Assembly: GCA_024653385.1 (NCBI GenBank)
Contig: JANLFZ010000114.1
Coordinates: forward strand, 1 to 14,081
Reading direction: 5' to 3'
Source of the DNA: Thermoguttaceae bacterium
GTDB taxonomy: Bacteria; Planctomycetota; Planctomycetia; Pirellulales; Thermoguttaceae
Length of the DNA: 14,081 nt
The notes under the pieces were generated by a model. The model did not search any database. It was not told the DNA's origin and saw nothing but the letters and a program-made list of their open reading frames with translations. Made by a program: the position numbers and the translations under genes. Each line of letters opens with the position of its first letter. The stretch's first letter is position 1. Positions 5,177 through 12,595 of this stretch are shown one piece after another.

Positions 5177-7237
5177 ATGCACAACACACGGGGTAGAACC
5201 GGAACCCGAGAAGCGGCCATCCTGTCGGAGTCGGGCCGATATCCGCGTCGCAGCTTCTTGTTTGCCGGTTCGGTGGGTCGCTGGCGCGGTTTGGTCACGG
5301 TGGGGATGTCGCTTTTCCTGATCTCGGCCATGATGGTGGGCGATGTCCCCCCGGATGCGGTAAACTTCCAAGACTCGGTTGCGGACCCAATCACCTCTCC
5401 GACACGCCCGCGCCGGCTGCCCCCCGTGACGCTCTCGGGGCATCTGCCATGCGAAACGACCGAAGCCGCCGGGGTATCTCGGATTGCGCCAGTGACGCTC
5501 GGCAGCGATGGAAATTCGAATGCCTTGGATCTCGTCGTGACGCCCCCGGCACCCTCGTCGCAGCCGGTTGCCCATGTGCCGTTGGCGCCCCGGGAGGGCA
5601 AAGACCTGCCGGTTGTCAAGGCATTCCATGTGGACCGCGATCCGTCCCCATTCGGCCTGGTCGCCGAAGTGGCGGGGCCGAGTCGGGCGCAGGGACCCGA
5701 CACCACCGTGGTCGCGCGCGCTGCCGGCGCCGGACCCTCACGAGGCGTGGGCTCGGTCACCCGAACCCCCGTCAGCCTGCACCTCGACGATGTTGAGGTG
5801 CGCAAGGCCCTCGAGATGCTCAGCCGCGAGGGAAGCGAGAATCTGCTCGTGTCGCCTGGTGTGCGCGGCCGGATCACGGCCGACTTGCGCGGCATGAGCC
5901 CCGAGGAGGCCTTCCAGAGCATCCTGAAACTCGGCAACCTCGTCGCCTACCGCGAACGCGGGATCCTCTTCGTTTGCACGCCGGAAGAACACGCCCAGGC
6001 CTCGCGAACGTTGCGGGTTTTCCCGTTGGACCATGTCGCCGCCAGCGACGTCGAGCCGGCGGTCCGGGGTCTGCTCTCGCCCGCGGGCAAGTGCTACATC
6101 ACGCAAAGCGACCCGGAGGACAACCGCCGGACCCGCGACGTGCTCGTGGTCGACGACGGCCCGGATCACCTCCGCCGTGTCGAACAATACCTCCGCCAGA
6201 TCGATCAGCCGCCGCTGCAGGTGCTGATCGAGGCCCACATCCTCCAAGTTGATTTGAAGGATGAGACACGGAGCGGCGTGAATTGGGATCACATCTTCCG
6301 CGTGGTCAACAACGATGTCACCCTGAAAGTCCAGGGATTCGCGAACCCCGCGGCCCCCCAGGCGTTCTTCGTGAACATCAACGGCTCGAACTTCCACGCG
6401 CTGATCGAGTGCCTTCAGACGACCACCGACGCGAAGACGCTGGCATCTCCCAAGGTTCTGGTCCTTAATGGCCAAAAGGCGCAGATCCAAATCGGCGAGC
6501 GGCTCGGCTACCGGGTGGTGACGACGACCGAGACCTCGTCGATGGAGGACGTGAAGTTCCTCGAGGTCGGCGTGGTGCTCGAAGTGACCCCGCGGATCAG
6601 CCGCGACGGGCACGTCACGCTGCGCGTCAAACCGAAGGTCTCCAGCGGCAAGATCAATACCGAAACCGCCCTGCCCGAGGAGAAAACCACCCAGGCCGAA
6701 ACCGACGTGATGATGAACGACTGCCAGGGCATGTTGATCGGCGGATTGATCCAGGAGAAGGACGACGCCCAACAGAGCAAGATCCCGTTTCTGGGCGACT
6801 TGTGGCTGGTCGGGCGTTTGTTTCAGAAGCAGGCGGTCACGAAGAGCCGCGCGGAGATCATCATTACGCTGTTGCCCCGGGTGATGCCGTACGCGCCCGA
6901 CTATGCCGCGCAAGAGCGGTGCGAGGTCGAGCGCGCCGAGACGCCGTTGTTTCATGGGGCTTTGGAGCGGTGCGCCCGGCCGGGCGAGCCCATGCTGCCC
7001 GACGCGGTGCGCAACCCGCGCGGACTCTTGCCGGTACACTGGGGCCACCAGCCCGGGAACGCCGAATCGGCATGCCCACCGCAAAACCACGCTCCCGAGG
7101 AACCGGAAATCGCTCCGTCGGCGCCTTTCCCACCAGGATCAGCACATACCCTCCCGATGGAGGGTGATTCTGCGAATCCTTCTACAGGCCGGTCCTCGAA
7201 CGAGGATTCCACGCCAGCGATACCCTACCCCCACTAG
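5177..7237 (+). CDS. gspD: Secretin (GspD/PilQ family)
   Basis: The product (686 aa from ATG 5177) is an outer-membrane secretin, the gated ring through which a pilus or pseudopilus system works. A hydrophobic segment at about 39-54, after a basic stretch, is the probable signal peptide. Residues 60-190 are Pro/Ala-rich with no visible domain. An N0/STN-like domain (about 197-275, SLHLDDVEVRKALEML) and an N1/NolW-like domain (about 277-345, VFPLDHVAASDVEPAV) follow. The secretin core (about 349-573) shows ASPKVLVLNGQKAQIQIGE from 423 and the hallmark IPFLGDLWLVGRLF at 536-549, ending IIITLLPRVMPY. A 110-residue Pro/Ser-rich tail follows. The start is uncertain: ATG 5177 lacks an obvious RBS, GTG 5051 has a weakly placed GGAG, and GTG 5273 would give the most compact signal peptide. 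It leads the cluster and precedes the major prepilin gene. No AMIN domain and no lipobox were seen. Confidence 0.9.
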   Translation: MHNTRGRTGTREAAILSESGRYPRRSFLFAGSVGRWRGLVTVGMSLFLISAMMVGDVPPDAVNFQDSVADPITSPTRPRRLPPVTLSGHLPCETTEAAGVSRIAPVTLGSDGNSNALDLVVTPPAPSSQPVAHVPLAPREGKDLPVVKAFHVDRDPSPFGLVAEVAGPSRAQGPDTTVVARAAGAGPSRGVGSVTRTPVSLHLDDVEVRKALEMLSREGSENLLVSPGVRGRITADLRGMSPEEAFQSILKLGNLVAYRERGILFVCTPEEHAQASRTLRVFPLDHVAASDVEPAVRGLLSPAGKCYITQSDPEDNRRTRDVLVVDDGPDHLRRVEQYLRQIDQPPLQVLIEAHILQVDLKDETRSGVNWDHIFRVVNNDVTLKVQGFANPAAPQAFFVNINGSNFHALIECLQTTTDAKTLASPKVLVLNGQKAQIQIGERLGYRVVTTTETSSMEDVKFLEVGVVLEVTPRISRDGHVTLRVKPKVSSGKINTETALPEEKTTQAETDVMMNDCQGMLIGGLIQEKDDAQQSKIPFLGDLWLVGRLFQKQAVTKSRAEIIITLLPRVMPYAPDYAAQERCEVERAETPLFHGALERCARPGEPMLPDAVRNPRGLLPVHWGHQPGNAESACPPQNHAPEEPEIAPSAPFPPGSAHTLPMEGDSANPSTGRSSNEDSTPAIPYPH

Positions 7238-7261
7238 CGACGGAATGCTCCTCGGGGGTAG
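7225..7261 (+). terminator. Hairpin overlapping the secretin stop codon
   Basis: CTACCCCC (7225-7232) and GGGGGTAG (7254-7261) are perfectly complementary across a 21-nt loop that contains the secretin TAG stop (7235-7237). A pyrimidine-rich CCCTCCTTTCTTG follows. It may attenuate or end secretin transcription before the pilin gene; the large loop and lack of a pure T-run keep this tentative. Confidence 0.35.
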
Positions 7262-7294
7262 CCCTCCTTTCTTGTCGCCTGTGGCCTCTCCAAT

Positions 7295-7323
7295 TTGACA
7301 GGTTGTCGGTCTTGACCTATCCA
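7295..7323 (+). promoter_or_regulatory. Candidate sigma70-type promoter for the pilin gene
   Basis: A perfect -35 TTGACA (7295-7300), a 17-nt spacer and a poor -10 TATCCA (7318-7323; three of six positions match) lie about 85 bp before the pilin start, just after the hairpin at the secretin end. A separate promoter would suit a major subunit needed in excess. Confidence 0.35.
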
Positions 7324-7394
7324 TTTCTTGAGCCGCCGGGCATGTCAACCCGGACGGTGCAACAGGTTACGGCTGCGTGGATTCAGGCAGGGTT

Positions 7395-7399
7395 GGAGG
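7395..7399 (+). promoter_or_regulatory. RBS fixing the pilin start
   Basis: GGAGG lies 7 nt before ATG 7407 and selects it over the in-frame GTG at 7377, giving a short 15-residue basic leader typical of class III prepilins. Confidence 0.75.
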
Positions 7400-7406
7400 T
7401 CATTCC

Positions 7407-7856
7407 ATGAAGAACATGCGTTCGCGTGAAACGGTTTCGAACCGCAGTGGGTTTTCGCTGGTCGAGTTGTCGGTGGTCGTCATCATCATCGGCGTGCTGG
7501 CTGCATTCGGCATCCCCCGGATGCTCAAGAGCGTCGAACGGTCCAAGGCGGCCGAGGCGTTCCAGTACCTTGCCACCGTGCGTGCCGCCCAAGAGCGGTA
7601 CCAAGCCCGTCAAGGTACGTACGCGGCGACCCTGACTGACTTGGACATGGAGCAGTCGGCTCCCAAGTACTTCACCGTGGGCACGATTCAGCCTGGAGCC
7701 TCGGGTTCGCTGGAGGACTCCTGGTCGCTGACGCTGACGCGCCAGGGGGCATCCGCCGGCTACGGTGCGTACACGGTCACCTTTACCCAGGAGGGGTACG
7801 ACTCCGTCAACAGCACCATCCAGAGCATGCCCGACATCAACCCGCAAGGCACCTAG
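7407..7856 (+). CDS. Type IV prepilin / major pseudopilin-like protein
   Basis: The 149-aa protein has a textbook class III prepilin N-terminus: a basic leader ending SG, then FSLVEL with Phe at +1 and Glu20 at +5, then a 20-residue hydrophobic helix. Prepilin peptidase would cut after Gly15 and methylate Phe16, leaving a 134-aa subunit. After the helix comes KAAEAFQYLATVRAAQERYQ, the amphipathic region common to GspG/PilA-type subunits, then a globular part with Gly/Ser/Thr-rich strands. There are no cysteines, so no C-terminal disulfide loop of the classical PilA kind. Placed after the secretin and before the alignment-complex genes, and with its own strong RBS and flanking control-like hairpins, it is probably the major subunit. 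Pilus versus pseudopilus cannot be told from the sequence. Confidence 0.92.
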   Translation: MKNMRSRETVSNRSGFSLVELSVVVIIIGVLAAFGIPRMLKSVERSKAAEAFQYLATVRAAQERYQARQGTYAATLTDLDMEQSAPKYFTVGTIQPGASGSLEDSWSLTLTRQGASAGYGAYTVTFTQEGYDSVNSTIQSMPDINPQGT

Positions 7857-7888
7857 TGCTGACGGGGCCGCGGCAACCACCTGAGGGC

Positions 7889-7908
7889 ATCGCGGGCTAG
7901 ACCGCGAT
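7889..7908 (+). terminator. Hairpin between the pilin and the assembly genes, possible attenuator
   Basis: ATCGCGG (7889-7895) and CCGCGAT (7902-7908) form a perfect 7-bp stem with a 6-nt loop, 33 bp after the pilin stop. The following TGCTTCCTT is only moderately T-rich, so partial termination is more likely than full termination. The position would give more pilin than assembly-protein mRNA. Confidence 0.45.
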
Positions 7909-7999
7909 TGCTTCCTTGCCGGATGCGCGGGAAACGGGAAGGAGACCGTGCCCCCCGCGCATTCGCCCAAGGCGGCCGCCGGGACGCCGGGATGGAACG

Positions 8000-8004
8000 G
8001 GAGG
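8000..8004 (+). promoter_or_regulatory. RBS fixing the PilM-PilN fusion start
   Basis: GGAGG lies 7 nt before ATG 8012. The frame is open back to 7916 but the upstream part is Arg/Pro-rich and lacks a good start. Confidence 0.75.
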
Positions 8005-8011
8005 TGTGACA

Positions 8012-9565
8012 ATGAAGTCCCTCTTGGCGAAGATCGGCTTGCCCAAGGCCATCGGGCTGTACCTCGGCGAGGGGACGATGACGCTCAGCCAGCGGTGTGG
8101 CCACCGCCTGGGCCCGGTCGAGGTGTTCCGCCGAACAGAGCCGTTTGCCGACGGGGAATACGAGGACGTTCTGGACCAGTTGCTCCGGCCGCTGATCGGT
8201 CCGCGCGGCCGAGGGCACATCCCGGTGGCGGTCAGTGTTTCGGCACGCAAGGTGTTCTTCGCCACGCGTCCCATTCAGAGCGTCAGCCGGGACCCCTCGC
8301 CCCACGTCCTGCTCCGCGAAGCCCTTCGGTCGCCGAACATCTCGGTCGGCCAGATGGTGGTCGACGTGCTCAAGGCGCAACCCGACCGCCGGCCCGTGGC
8401 CAGTATCGCGGCGTGCGACGGTCAGTACGTGACCGATCTGGTGGCCGCGTTGGGCGCGCGTGGGCTGCGACCCGTGCGGATCGAGCCGGGCCCTTGCGCC
8501 TTGCGGCGCGTGGCGCTTCGAGCCCACGGCGCCCCGCGAGGAGCCAAGGTCGTCCTCCGCCTGTTTCTTGGGGAACGGGAGGCCATGGCGGTGCTGGTGG
8601 CGGGCGGGCTGCCGGTGGTCTGGCGAGGCTTCGGCATGCCTCGTCGCCGCGAGGCCGCGGCGATCCTGTCGGCCGCCCGATCGATGATGGCGATCAGCCG
8701 CGACTGCGGCGTGGAATCGCCGCTGGCGCACATTGTCCTGCACGGCCAGCCGGAACTCGCGCGCCTGCTCGATCTCGCTTGGATTCGCCAACAGATGGAC
8801 GCTCCGGTCGACTGGTTTCCCGACCCACCGCTGGATGACGGCGAGATGGCGTTTGGGACCGCGATCGGGTGTTTCCGGCCTGACGAGCGGTCGTTCGATC
8901 TCGCGGAGCCGCTGAAGCCGCCGGCGGGTTTTCGGGAAATCGTCCCGTGGCGCGCCATCGCCGCGCAGGCCGCGATCCTGGCCGGCCTGTTCGGGTTTCT
9001 TTGGTACCGGTGCGATTGCCTCGACCAAGCGTGCGTGGCGGCCCAAGCGCAAACCGCCGAGATGCCGCCGATGGCCGCGGCCGACGAGACCGAACTGGCC
9101 CGGCAGAAAAGCGAGGCGCGCGAGAAGATCGCCGCGGTCCAGAAGTTCCTCGGTACGCGCGTTACCTGGACCGCCTGCCACCGGGACCTGGCCGCCTGTC
9201 TGCCCGCGGGCGTGGTGCTGACGTCGTTCTCCGGCGTGTGCGAACTGGAGGCAGGCGATAAGAAAAGCGGCAAGAGCAAGCCGCGCAAGAGTCTGATCGT
9301 CGAGGGGAAGATCCCGCTGGCGCCCGACGGGGCCATGCCGCGCGAGATCGACCAGATGATCAACAATCTCCGGTCCCATCCGAGGTTGCGGCGCGACTTC
9401 CCGATCGTCGAGCTGACGGAACTGAAGCAGGTCCGCCGCCTGGGGACCGAATCGCCGGCCGCCTGGTTCACCGTGGTCTGCCGTCCCAAGGAGTCCAAGG
9501 AGAACGCGGCCAAGCAACCGCCCGCCGAAGTCGCCCAGCTCCCCGAGGCCAGCCATGGACGCTAA
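8012..9565 (+). CDS. pilM: PilM-PilN fusion (GspL-like) alignment protein
   Basis: This 517-aa protein appears to combine the two proteins that normally form the PilM-PilN pair. Residues about 12-300 resemble the actin-like cytoplasmic PilM domain: the opening AIGLYLGEGTMTLS matches the phosphate-1 strand-loop in a degenerate form, and AALGARGLRPVRIEPGPCAL (about 145-165) matches the PilM pattern leading to the second subdomain. One membrane helix follows at about 315-332. The rest is periplasmic and PilN-like: a helix ADETELARQKSEAREKIAAV, then TWTACHRDLAACLPAGVVLT, which fits the PilN W-(x)n-LP-G-V-LT pattern. The overall layout equals T2SS GspL. Three cysteines (334, 336, 341) lie just past the membrane. 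Its stop overlaps the next gene's start by 11 nt, implying translational coupling. The fold call is from motif patterns; whether it binds ATP is doubtful given the degenerate N-terminal motif. Confidence 0.8.
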   Translation: MKSLLAKIGLPKAIGLYLGEGTMTLSQRCGHRLGPVEVFRRTEPFADGEYEDVLDQLLRPLIGPRGRGHIPVAVSVSARKVFFATRPIQSVSRDPSPHVLLREALRSPNISVGQMVVDVLKAQPDRRPVASIAACDGQYVTDLVAALGARGLRPVRIEPGPCALRRVALRAHGAPRGAKVVLRLFLGEREAMAVLVAGGLPVVWRGFGMPRRREAAAILSAARSMMAISRDCGVESPLAHIVLHGQPELARLLDLAWIRQQMDAPVDWFPDPPLDDGEMAFGTAIGCFRPDERSFDLAEPLKPPAGFREIVPWRAIAAQAAILAGLFGFLWYRCDCLDQACVAAQAQTAEMPPMAAADETELARQKSEAREKIAAVQKFLGTRVTWTACHRDLAACLPAGVVLTSFSGVCELEAGDKKSGKSKPRKSLIVEGKIPLAPDGAMPREIDQMINNLRSHPRLRRDFPIVELTELKQVRRLGTESPAAWFTVVCRPKESKENAAKQPPAEVAQLPEASHGR

Positions 9566-10088
9566 GGAAGCCAAAACCACCGCGCGATCGCTGGCCGAGC
9601 AGTTCCGCGACCCCAACCGGCTGCGCGTGCTGGCTTCGGTCGTGATGTTGGCGGTGGGATACCTCGGCATCTACTTGCCGCTGGCCAGTCATCTCGACGA
9701 GACCAGCCGCGCGCTCCAGAAAGAGCGTCAACGCCAGGCCCTCTTTACCGAAACCGACTGCCTTCGCCTGCAAGCGGAACGATTCGCCGACCGGGTGCCG
9801 GCCGGCACCGACAACAACGAGTGGATTCAGTACGTGCTGCAAGGCGTCCGGAAGTACCCGCTCAAGATGACCGCGTTGGACGCGGGGTCCTCGGAGCGCT
9901 TGGGACCGTACCAGGCGGTACAGTTGACCGTCGAACTGGAGGGGAACTACAGCGACCTCGATGCGTTCCTGGCTTGGCTCGAGACCAACCGGCGTCTGTT
10001 TCGCGTCGACTCGGCGAAGATCGCCCCGGCCAAAGGCGACGAGGGGCGGCTGGTCATGCAATTGACCCTCTGGGGGCTTCGGAGCTGA
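9555..10088 (+). CDS. pilO: PilO/GspM-like inner membrane protein
   Basis: The 177-aa product has a short cytoplasmic N-terminus, one membrane helix (about 25-43, LRVLASVVMLAVGYLGIYL), a coiled-coil segment (about 44-80, rich in Gln/Arg/Glu) and a C-terminal ferredoxin-like domain. The ending strand-helix-strand pattern, VQLTVELEGNYSDLDAFLAW then LVMQLTLWGL, is characteristic of PilO. PilO pairs with PilN and links the cytoplasmic ATPase complex to the PilP-secretin part. The start ATG 9555 lies inside the end of the upstream fusion gene, and the gap to the next gene is 2 bp, so this is a tight operon. Assignment rests on architecture, position and that C-terminal pattern; GspM is the equivalent name in a T2SS. 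Confidence 0.75.
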   Translation: MDAKEAKTTARSLAEQFRDPNRLRVLASVVMLAVGYLGIYLPLASHLDETSRALQKERQRQALFTETDCLRLQAERFADRVPAGTDNNEWIQYVLQGVRKYPLKMTALDAGSSERLGPYQAVQLTVELEGNYSDLDAFLAWLETNRRLFRVDSAKIAPAKGDEGRLVMQLTLWGLRS

Positions 10089-10090
10089 AC

Positions 10091-10840
10091 ATGGCGGCGC
10101 ATTTCGAGAGATTGGCTCCGGTGGCGATCGTCGCCGCGATGGCGCTCTGGTGCAGTTGGCCGTACCTGGAAGAGACGCCCAGCGCCGCCCCATCGCGGTC
10201 CGACGAAGCGGCCAAGCTGCCCGCCGCGCTATTGAACCCCGTGCTGGATCCCGGCACGGGCCGCAATCCCTTCCAACTCGCTCAGTCGCCGCCGCGCGGC
10301 GAGCAACAGGCGGCCAAGGCGGCGCCGGTTGCCAAGGCCGGTGCCGCCAAGCCCTCCATCGCGGCCAAGCCTTCGACCGCGTCCACGTCTTCGATGAACT
10401 CCAAGCCTTCCGGCGCGGCCAAGGACAACGCCCCCGAGAAGAGCCTCGCCGAGCGGACGGCGCGCCTGACGTTGGCGGGCACCTATGTGGGCGCCGCGCG
10501 AAGCGTGGCGATCATCAACGACAAAAGCTGGGAACCGGGCGATCGCCTGCCGCTGGACGGCGGCCAGACCGCGCGCATCGCCGCCATCACGCCTTCCGGC
10601 GTGCGTTTGGAGTTCCAGGGGCAGAGCATTGAACTGAAGTACCGCAACCCCGAGCCCGGCGCCGGCCGACGCGGCGTCGTTGCGCCAACCAGCGCGTCGA
10701 TGGAACCCGCCGGTTCGGTGGCGGCGCGGTTGCGCCTGCCCCTTCCTTCTTCCACCCGGACCTCCGGGACCACCCCGTCTGGCTCCCGTTCCTCGAAGAC
10801 CACGGGATCGCGCGATGACCGGCACCGCAACCGTCCCTAA
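10091..10840 (+). CDS. PilP/GspC-like periplasmic linker protein
   Basis: The 249-aa protein has one N-terminal membrane helix (about 9-22), a GRNPFQ element (about 57-62), and a long Ala/Lys/Pro/Ser linker (about 70-120) with AAKPS repeats. A compact beta domain follows (about 124-185, TLAGTYVGAARSVAIIND then WEPGDRL and ITPSGVRLEFQG). That pattern is the one seen in PilP and in the GspC HR domain, which contacts the secretin N0 domain. The last 60 residues are Ser/Thr/Arg-rich and look disordered; they overlap the start of the ATPase gene by 26 nt. Start ATG 10091 is 2 bp after the PilO stop. In T2SS terms it would be GspC, in pilus terms PilP. Its job would be to couple the PilMN/PilO frame to the secretin. 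Assignment is by motif pattern and position. Confidence 0.7.
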   Translation: MAAHFERLAPVAIVAAMALWCSWPYLEETPSAAPSRSDEAAKLPAALLNPVLDPGTGRNPFQLAQSPPRGEQQAAKAAPVAKAGAAKPSIAAKPSTASTSSMNSKPSGAAKDNAPEKSLAERTARLTLAGTYVGAARSVAIINDKSWEPGDRLPLDGGQTARIAAITPSGVRLEFQGQSIELKYRNPEPGAGRRGVVAPTSASMEPAGSVAARLRLPLPSSTRTSGTTPSGSRSSKTTGSRDDRHRNRP

Positions 10841-12566
10841 TTCCCTGCCGCTGGTGATTCGGCTATTGCTCCGCACCGGCCAACTGGCCGAGGACCAGTT
10901 GGAGACCATCCGCGAGGCGCAGGCGCGCGAGAAGCTCACGCTCGAGGAGATCCTGATCCGCAAGGGGCTGGCCCGCGACCGCGAGATCGCCCGGGCGTAT
11001 TCCGAGCACTTCCTGTTGCCGCTGTTCGATCCGGCGGAGAAGCAGATTCGGGTGGACCGCGACATCGCGCATCGGCTTCCCGAGAAACTTTGCCGCGACC
11101 ATCTGATTGCCCCGATGGCCGTTCAAGGCCAGACCATGGACGTGGCGTTCTTCACGCCGAACGAGTTGCACCTGATCGACGAGTTGCAACTGATCACGGG
11201 CATGGAGATCCGCCCGTGGATCGCTCCGCTTTCGGTGGTCGAGGGGCTGCTGGGGCTGCTCTACGAGAACTCGGAGTGGCCGGAAACGGCCGAGACGCCG
11301 GAGGGCATGGCGAGCTTCGAGGAGGTGGCCGAGGGCGACGAGGGAGATGCCGCGCCGGCGTCGACCGAGGACGTGGTCCACCTCGATCAACCGCCGCCGC
11401 CGGGCCGCGATGGCCGCATTGTCCGCTACGTGAACCAGGTGCTCGAGCAGGCCTTTCGCGTCGGCGCCAGCGACATCCACATGGAGCCGTTCGAGGACCG
11501 ATGCCGCGTGCGGCTTCGCGTGGACGGCAATCTTACCGAGATGGCTCCCCCGCCCTTGGCCCTCTTCGTGCCGATCATCTCCCGCATCAAGGTGCTGGCG
11601 AAGATGGACATCGCCGAGAAGCGGCTGCCGCAAGACGGCGCCATCGCGCTAAAGACCGGCGAGAAGCGCGTCGATGTGCGCGTCAACACGGTCCCGACGA
11701 TCTATGGCGAAAAAGTCGTCATGCGGATCCTCGACCGCAGCGCCGTGTCGCTCCAACTGGCCGATCTGGGCCTGGACGAACGCCAGCGCGAGGATCTGAC
11801 GACGGGCATCCAGACGCCTCATGGTCTGGCCCTGGTGACCGGGCCGACCGGCAGCGGCAAGAGTACCACCCTCTACGCGTGCCTCAATCTGCTGAACCGG
11901 CCGCAGAAGAACATCTGCACGGTCGAGGACCCGGTGGAATACAAGATGCCGGGCGTGAACCAGATCCAAGTCAAGTCGCAGATCGGTTTGACGTTCGCCA
12001 GCGCCCTGCGCGCGTTTCTGCGCCAGGACCCCGACATCATCATGGTGGGCGAGGTCCGCGACGCCGAGACGGCCCAGATCTGCCTGCGCGCGGCCTTGAC
12101 CGGCCACTTCGTCCTCTCGACCCTCCACACGAACGACGCGCTGGCCGCCGTGAACCGGCTTCAGGACATGGGCACCGAGCCCTTCCTCCTGGCCTCGACG
12201 CTGCGCGTGGTATTGGCCCAGCGCCTCTTGCGCAGGCTGTGCCTGCACTGCCGCGAGCCGTACGAGTGCGCCCCCGAGACGGCCGAGCGGTACGGCCTCG
12301 GTCCGGGCGAGCGGATCTACCGGCCTCGCGGGTGCCGCGAGTGCCGCGACACGGGCTACCGGCGGCGCGTGGGCGTGTTCGAGGTGGTCCCGGTCACCAG
12401 CCGGCTGGCCGGCCTGATTCAGACCCGCACGCCGCTGGCCGCGCTGCGCCAGGCCGCGGTCGAGCAGGGCATCAAGTTGCTCCGCGCCAGCGCGCTGGAA
12501 AAGGTCCGCCAGGGCGTCACCAGCCTCGAAGAAGCCCTGGCCATCACCATTTCCGAGGACGACTGA
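10815..12566 (+). CDS. gspE: GspE/PilB-family assembly ATPase
   Basis: The 583-aa cytoplasmic hexameric ATPase drives subunit insertion into the filament. Residues 10-160 form an N-terminal T2SSE-N/MshEN-like region (LAEDQLETIREAQ, then GLARDREIARAYSEHFLLPL). A variable Glu/Pro-rich linker follows at 160-195. The core shows the Walker A box GPTGSGKST at 343-351, the Asp-rich and His-box regions between, the Walker B segment DPDIIMVGEVRD at 405-416 with Glu413, and the following STLHTNDA. The C-terminal zinc site is intact: Cys476-x2-Cys479 and Cys507-x2-Cys510. Zinc-binding tetracysteine is typical of extension ATPases rather than PilT, which supports assembly rather than retraction. Start ATG 10815 lies inside the end of the upstream gene; only a poor RBS is visible, so translation coupling is likely. 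Next gene starts 29 bp after the stop. Confidence 0.96.
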   Translation: MTGTATVPNSLPLVIRLLLRTGQLAEDQLETIREAQAREKLTLEEILIRKGLARDREIARAYSEHFLLPLFDPAEKQIRVDRDIAHRLPEKLCRDHLIAPMAVQGQTMDVAFFTPNELHLIDELQLITGMEIRPWIAPLSVVEGLLGLLYENSEWPETAETPEGMASFEEVAEGDEGDAAPASTEDVVHLDQPPPPGRDGRIVRYVNQVLEQAFRVGASDIHMEPFEDRCRVRLRVDGNLTEMAPPPLALFVPIISRIKVLAKMDIAEKRLPQDGAIALKTGEKRVDVRVNTVPTIYGEKVVMRILDRSAVSLQLADLGLDERQREDLTTGIQTPHGLALVTGPTGSGKSTTLYACLNLLNRPQKNICTVEDPVEYKMPGVNQIQVKSQIGLTFASALRAFLRQDPDIIMVGEVRDAETAQICLRAALTGHFVLSTLHTNDALAAVNRLQDMGTEPFLLASTLRVVLAQRLLRRLCLHCREPYECAPETAERYGLGPGERIYRPRGCRECRDTGYRRRVGVFEVVPVTSRLAGLIQTRTPLAALRQAAVEQGIKLLRASALEKVRQGVTSLEEALAITISEDD

Positions 12567-12595
12567 CGTTCCGCCCGCCACGGGAGCTTGCGACG

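Noticed and set aside
5738..7090. Minus-strand open frame of 450 codons across the secretin gene
   Set aside because: Antisense shadow of a clearly recognised secretin; no motif or RBS supports it.
7281..7300. Sigma54-type promoter (GG/TTG spacing) before the pilin
   Set aside because: Pilin genes often use sigma54, but the GG and the downstream doublet do not match the -24/-12 consensus and the GC of the -12 element is missing.
11090..12595. 502-codon N-terminal extension of the GspF frame
   Set aside because: This stretch is the shadow of the ATPase gene in another frame; the family start with RBS is at 12596.
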